Shown: positions 4,822-7,491 of the stretch, in pieces
How positions within the stretch are numbered: the stretch's first letter is position 1
How the letters are laid out: every line of letters starts with the position of its first letter
Assembly: GCA_030609605.1 (NCBI GenBank)
Contig: JAUWBY010000103.1
Location: 1 to 7,491, forward strand
Length of the DNA: 7,491 bases
DNA from: Candidatus Eiseniibacteriota bacterium
GTDB taxonomy: Bacteria; Joyebacterota; Joyebacteria; Joyebacterales; Joyebacteraceae
Direction: 5' to 3'
Notes under the pieces: generated by a model
What the model saw: the letters and a program-made list of their open reading frames with translations, nothing else
Database searches by the model: none
Told to the model about the DNA's origin: nothing
Translations under genes and position numbers: made by a program

Positions 4822-7453
4822 CTTCCGCTTTCCTCTGCAACTCCGCAAGTTTGGTCAGTGCTTCGAGCGGAGTCATATCGGTGAGGTCCATCTCTCGGAT
4901 CTCTCGCTCGACCTGGGATTCCAGGCGATCGAACAGCGGCAGTTGAGTGCTCGATTCGGCCAGAGGACCGTGTTCCCCTACGGCGAGACGCGGCATGGCG
5001 TTTGGTGTGTACTGTGTCGCCTCGAGGTTTCTGAGCACCTCCCGCGCTCTCTCTATGACGTCGTCCGGCATGCCGGCCAGTCTGGCAACCTCTATCCCGT
5101 AGCTCTGATCCGCGCAGCCGGGTGCCACCCTTCGCAGGAAGACAATAGAATCAGAGGTCTCCTTCGCGAGAACGTGCACGTTCCTCAGGCGTGTGAGGAT
5201 ATCCTCGAGTTCAGTAAGCTCATGGTAGTGCGTTGCAAACATCGTCCTGGGATGCGCGTGAGTCGAGTCGTGGAGATACTCCATCACCGCCCAGGCTATT
5301 GACAGCCCGTCGAACGTGCTCGTTCCCCGTCCTATCTCGTCGAGCAGTACCAGGCTTCGCGACGTGGCGCTGTTGAGGATGTTGGCTGTCTCGCTCATCT
5401 CGACCAGGAACGTGCTCCTCCCCCGCGCCAGCGCGTCCTGGGCGCCGATTCTTGTGAATATTCTGTCGATGAGGCCGATTGATGCGCTCTCTGCGGGAAC
5501 GAACGATCCCATGTGTGCCATGATGACAATCAAAGCGACCTGACGAAGATAGGTGGACTTGCCGGCCATGTTCGGCCCGGTTATCAGCAGGATCTGCTGA
5601 CGTTCCGAATCGAGATGCACGTCGTTCGGCACGAAGATCTCGCCGTCAAGGAGTACCTCAACCACAGGGTGGCGTCCCCCAATGATTGTCACATTACCCT
5701 CGCTCGCCAGCGTGGGTCGTACGTAGCGGTTCTCTACCGCCGCATCGGCCAGCGAGTTCAAGACATCGATCTCGGCGATTACTGCCGCAGCGTCCTGCAC
5801 CTTCGCCGTGCGTTCTGCGATCCACTCCCGGAGTGCCTCGAAGATGTCGCGCTCCATCCTCACCATATCTTCCTCAGCGGTGAGGACGCGGCTCTCGTAC
5901 TCCTTGAGGTCGGGTGTCACATAGCGCTCCGCATTGACGAGCGTCTGCTTTCGAATGTAGTCGTCCGGGACCAGGTGCGCGTGGGTTTTCGTCACCTCTA
6001 TGTAGTAACCGAAGACCTTGTTGTATCCGATCTTGAGTGACGCTATGCCTGTTCTGCTGCGCTCGGAAATCTGGAGTCTCCCTATCCAGTCCTTGCCCTC
6101 CCTGGTGATCGATCTCAGAGCGTCCAGCTCCTGACTGTGACCGTCCCGGATGACTCCGCCGTCCTTGAGGGTGGCTGGGGGGTTCTCCACCAGCGTTTCA
6201 GCTATGCGCTCTGTGACATCCGTCAGATCCGGGAACCGTGCAACAAGCGTGCGCAGGGATTCCGTTTCGAGTGCATTGGCGAGAACGACGACAGTGGGCG
6301 CCGTCTCGAGCGACTGTTTAAGGGAAGCGAGATCACGCGGCGCGGCGTGTCCAGAGGCGATTCTCGACATCACTCGTGGGAGATCGCAGAGGGACTTGAG
6401 CGTTCCTCCGATGCTCTCCGCGACCCCGCGGTTGCCGAACAGAGCTTCAACTCCGTCCAGGCGCGAGCTAGACAGATCCACGTCGAGAGGCGGGTAGAGT
6501 ATCCACTGTCTGAGAAGCCTGGCGCCCATGGCAGTAGCGGTACGGTCCAGTACAGCAAGCAGCGTCGCGTGCTTGAGACCCCGCTCCAGAGGTTCGACCA
6601 GCTCGAGGTTCCGCTGGGAGGTCTCGTCCAGTACGAGATGACTGGATGTCTCGAGGTGATGGATGGTCGTGATCTGCTTGAGGTCGCGCTTCTTCAGATC
6701 CTTGAGGTAGCTGATGGCGGCGCCCGCGGCACGTATCCCCTCGCTCAGGCCGCTCAGGCCGAAGCCATCCAGGTTCGCAACGCCGAAGTGCGCGGTGAGC
6801 GCCTGATATGCGGCATCGATCCCGAACTCCCAATCCGCCACTGCGGTAACCGGGATCTCCGGAAGATCTCGAAGCAGCGTGGATAGGGGGCCCTGCTGAA
6901 GGAGTCCCTCCGGGACTATCATCTCGGCGGCCTCCGCTCGCAAGACCTCTCGCCTCAATTCAACGGGGGCGAGTTCCGAGACCACGAACTCCCCGGTCGA
7001 GAGGTCTACTCGCGCGAGGCCGATTTGCGTATCGCCCGGCATAACCGATAGAAGGTAGTTCGAGCGACGTTCGTCCAGCATGGATGATGAGAGGAGCGTT
7101 CCCGGCGTGATGACCTCAGTGATCGCGCGCTTGACGAGTCCCTTTGCCTCCTTGGGATCCTCAACCTGGTCGCAGATCGCCACCTTGTAACCGGCCTCGA
7201 CCAGCCTGGCAAGATACGATTCTACGGCGTGATGTGGAACACCAGCGAGTGGGATCGGGTTCTTGCCACCCTTGTCTCTCGTTGTCAGGGCCAGGCCAAG
7301 GACGCGCGCCGCGATCTTCGCGTCGTCGAAGAACATCTCGTAGAAGTCTCCCATGCGGAAGAACAGAATCTTGTCAGGATGCTGCTCTTTGATAGCATAG
7401 AACTGGCGCATCAAAGGAGTGTTGGAATCCTCTCGGCCTGTCGAACGACTCAT
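4811..7453 (-). CDS. mutS: DNA mismatch repair protein MutS
   Basis: MutS is the cytoplasmic mismatch-sensing ATPase that binds mispairs and small loops as a dimer and recruits MutL. At 880 residues it is slightly longer than E. coli MutS (853). The mismatch-binding domain carries FFRMGDFYEMF (31-41), with intercalating Phe37 and partner Glu39. Connector, lever and clamp domains follow, with a conserved IGYNKVFGYYIEVTK segment (475-489). The ATPase has Walker A GPNMAGKST (626-634), the ARGRSTFLVEMSETANIL segment (676-693), Walker B LVLLDEIGRGTSTFDG (701-716; Asp705, Glu706) and ATHYHELTEL (740-749). QLPLF at 837-841 matches the beta-clamp binding pentapeptide. The start aligns with relatives: NTPLM at 11-15 sits where E. 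coli has HTPMM. The frame is open upstream to the window edge, but a longer product is not needed. It is the first visible gene of the mutS-mutL-miaA cluster. Confidence 0.98.
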   Translation of the reverse strand: MSRSTGREDSNTPLMRQFYAIKEQHPDKILFFRMGDFYEMFFDDAKIAARVLGLALTTRDKGGKNPIPLAGVPHHAVESYLARLVEAGYKVAICDQVEDPKEAKGLVKRAITEVITPGTLLSSSMLDERRSNYLLSVMPGDTQIGLARVDLSTGEFVVSELAPVELRREVLRAEAAEMIVPEGLLQQGPLSTLLRDLPEIPVTAVADWEFGIDAAYQALTAHFGVANLDGFGLSGLSEGIRAAGAAISYLKDLKKRDLKQITTIHHLETSSHLVLDETSQRNLELVEPLERGLKHATLLAVLDRTATAMGARLLRQWILYPPLDVDLSSSRLDGVEALFGNRGVAESIGGTLKSLCDLPRVMSRIASGHAAPRDLASLKQSLETAPTVVVLANALETESLRTLVARFPDLTDVTERIAETLVENPPATLKDGGVIRDGHSQELDALRSITREGKDWIGRLQISERSRTGIASLKIGYNKVFGYYIEVTKTHAHLVPDDYIRKQTLVNAERYVTPDLKEYESRVLTAEEDMVRMERDIFEALREWIAERTAKVQDAAAVIAEIDVLNSLADAAVENRYVRPTLASEGNVTIIGGRHPVVEVLLDGEIFVPNDVHLDSERQQILLITGPNMAGKSTYLRQVALIVIMAHMGSFVPAESASIGLIDRIFTRIGAQDALARGRSTFLVEMSETANILNSATSRSLVLLDEIGRGTSTFDGLSIAWAVMEYLHDSTHAHPRTMFATHYHELTELEDILTRLRNVHVLAKETSDSIVFLRRVAPGCADQSYGIEVARLAGMPDDVIERAREVLRNLEATQYTPNAMPRLAVGEHGPLAESSTQLPLFDRLESQVEREIREMDLTDMTPLEALTKLAELQRKAEDAK
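4831..4836 (-). promoter_or_regulatory. Ribosome binding site of mutL inside the mutS 3' end
   Basis: On the - strand AGAGGA (4836 to 4831) lies 9 bases before the ATG at 4821, within the last codons of mutS. It supports the shorter MutL start over the ATG at 4848 and suggests translation of mutL is coupled to mutS. Confidence 0.7.
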
Positions 7454-7462
7454 CTGGTGATG

Positions 7463-7466
7463 ACCT
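7463..7466 (-). promoter_or_regulatory. Weak ribosome binding site of mutS
   Basis: On the - strand AGGT (7466 to 7463) lies 9 bases before the ATG at 7453. It is a short match. The remaining bases up to 7491 show no recognisable -10 or -35 element, so the operon promoter probably lies outside the window or mutS is read from an upstream gene. Confidence 0.4.
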
Positions 7467-7491
7467 GAAACAGTTCGTTGTGTTCTGATTG

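Noticed and set aside
4822..4848. Nine-residue longer MutL start at 4848
   Set aside because: The extra residues (MRSCRGKRK) are a translation of the mutS tail in another frame. The ATG at 4821 has a better ribosome site and the family-typical N-terminus.
4280..5302. Open frame of 340 codons on the + strand opposite mutL and mutS
   Set aside because: It is antisense to two certain genes, crosses their junction and has no recognisable domain or plausible start signal.
6137..6886. Open frame of 249 codons on the + strand opposite mutS
   Set aside because: It is antisense to the conserved core of MutS and has no recognisable features.
7454..7491. Promoter for the mutS operon
   Set aside because: I could not find a credible -10/-35 pair on the - strand in these 38 bases; the region is too short to judge.

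Overview
The window holds four protein genes in two convergent blocks and is almost entirely coding. On the + strand is one gene for a membrane-anchored member of the sulfatase / alkaline phosphatase superfamily (27-2018). On the - strand, reading from the right edge, is a compact mutS-mutL-miaA cluster (7453 down to 2031). A short open frame ending at 28-30 may be the tail of a further + strand gene that lies mostly outside the window. I see no rRNA, tRNA, CRISPR array, insertion sequence, phage gene or replication origin, and no gene-free stretch longer than about 40 bases.

The three - strand genes are housekeeping genes and look like one transcription unit. mutS and mutL overlap by 11 bases. 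mutL and miaA overlap by 32 bases or are separated by 16, depending on the miaA start. MutS recognises mismatches and MutL is the matchmaker. This MutL carries a full C-terminal endonuclease motif set (DQHA-x2-E-x4-E, ACK, CPHGRP) and a QxLLxP clamp-type motif, and MutS carries a consensus sliding-clamp pentapeptide (QLPLF) near its C-terminus. Together these indicate methyl-independent, clamp-directed mismatch repair in which MutL does the nicking, not the MutH/Dam type of Escherichia coli. MiaA, the tRNA A37 dimethylallyltransferase, follows mutL in many bacteria.

The sulfatase-like protein has about five N-terminal membrane segments followed by a catalytic domain predicted to lie outside the cytoplasmic membrane. 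The site of the usual Cys/Ser-x-Pro-x-Arg signature holds Thr-x-Pro-x-Thr, so it probably is not a formylglycine sulfatase. A Thr-nucleophile phospho-hydrolase or transferase acting on an envelope substrate is possible but unproven. Its 3' end meets that of miaA with only 12 bases between them.

The sequence is GC-leaning and typical of a bacterial chromosome. Endonuclease-type MutL together with a membrane sulfatase-like protein ending in an LxALGYL-like tail suggests a Gram-negative, possibly uncultured lineage (for example FCB-related candidate phyla such as Eisenbacteria). This placement is a low-confidence inference. I found no convincing undescribed multi-gene system; the most interesting item is the atypical active site of the sulfatase-like protein.
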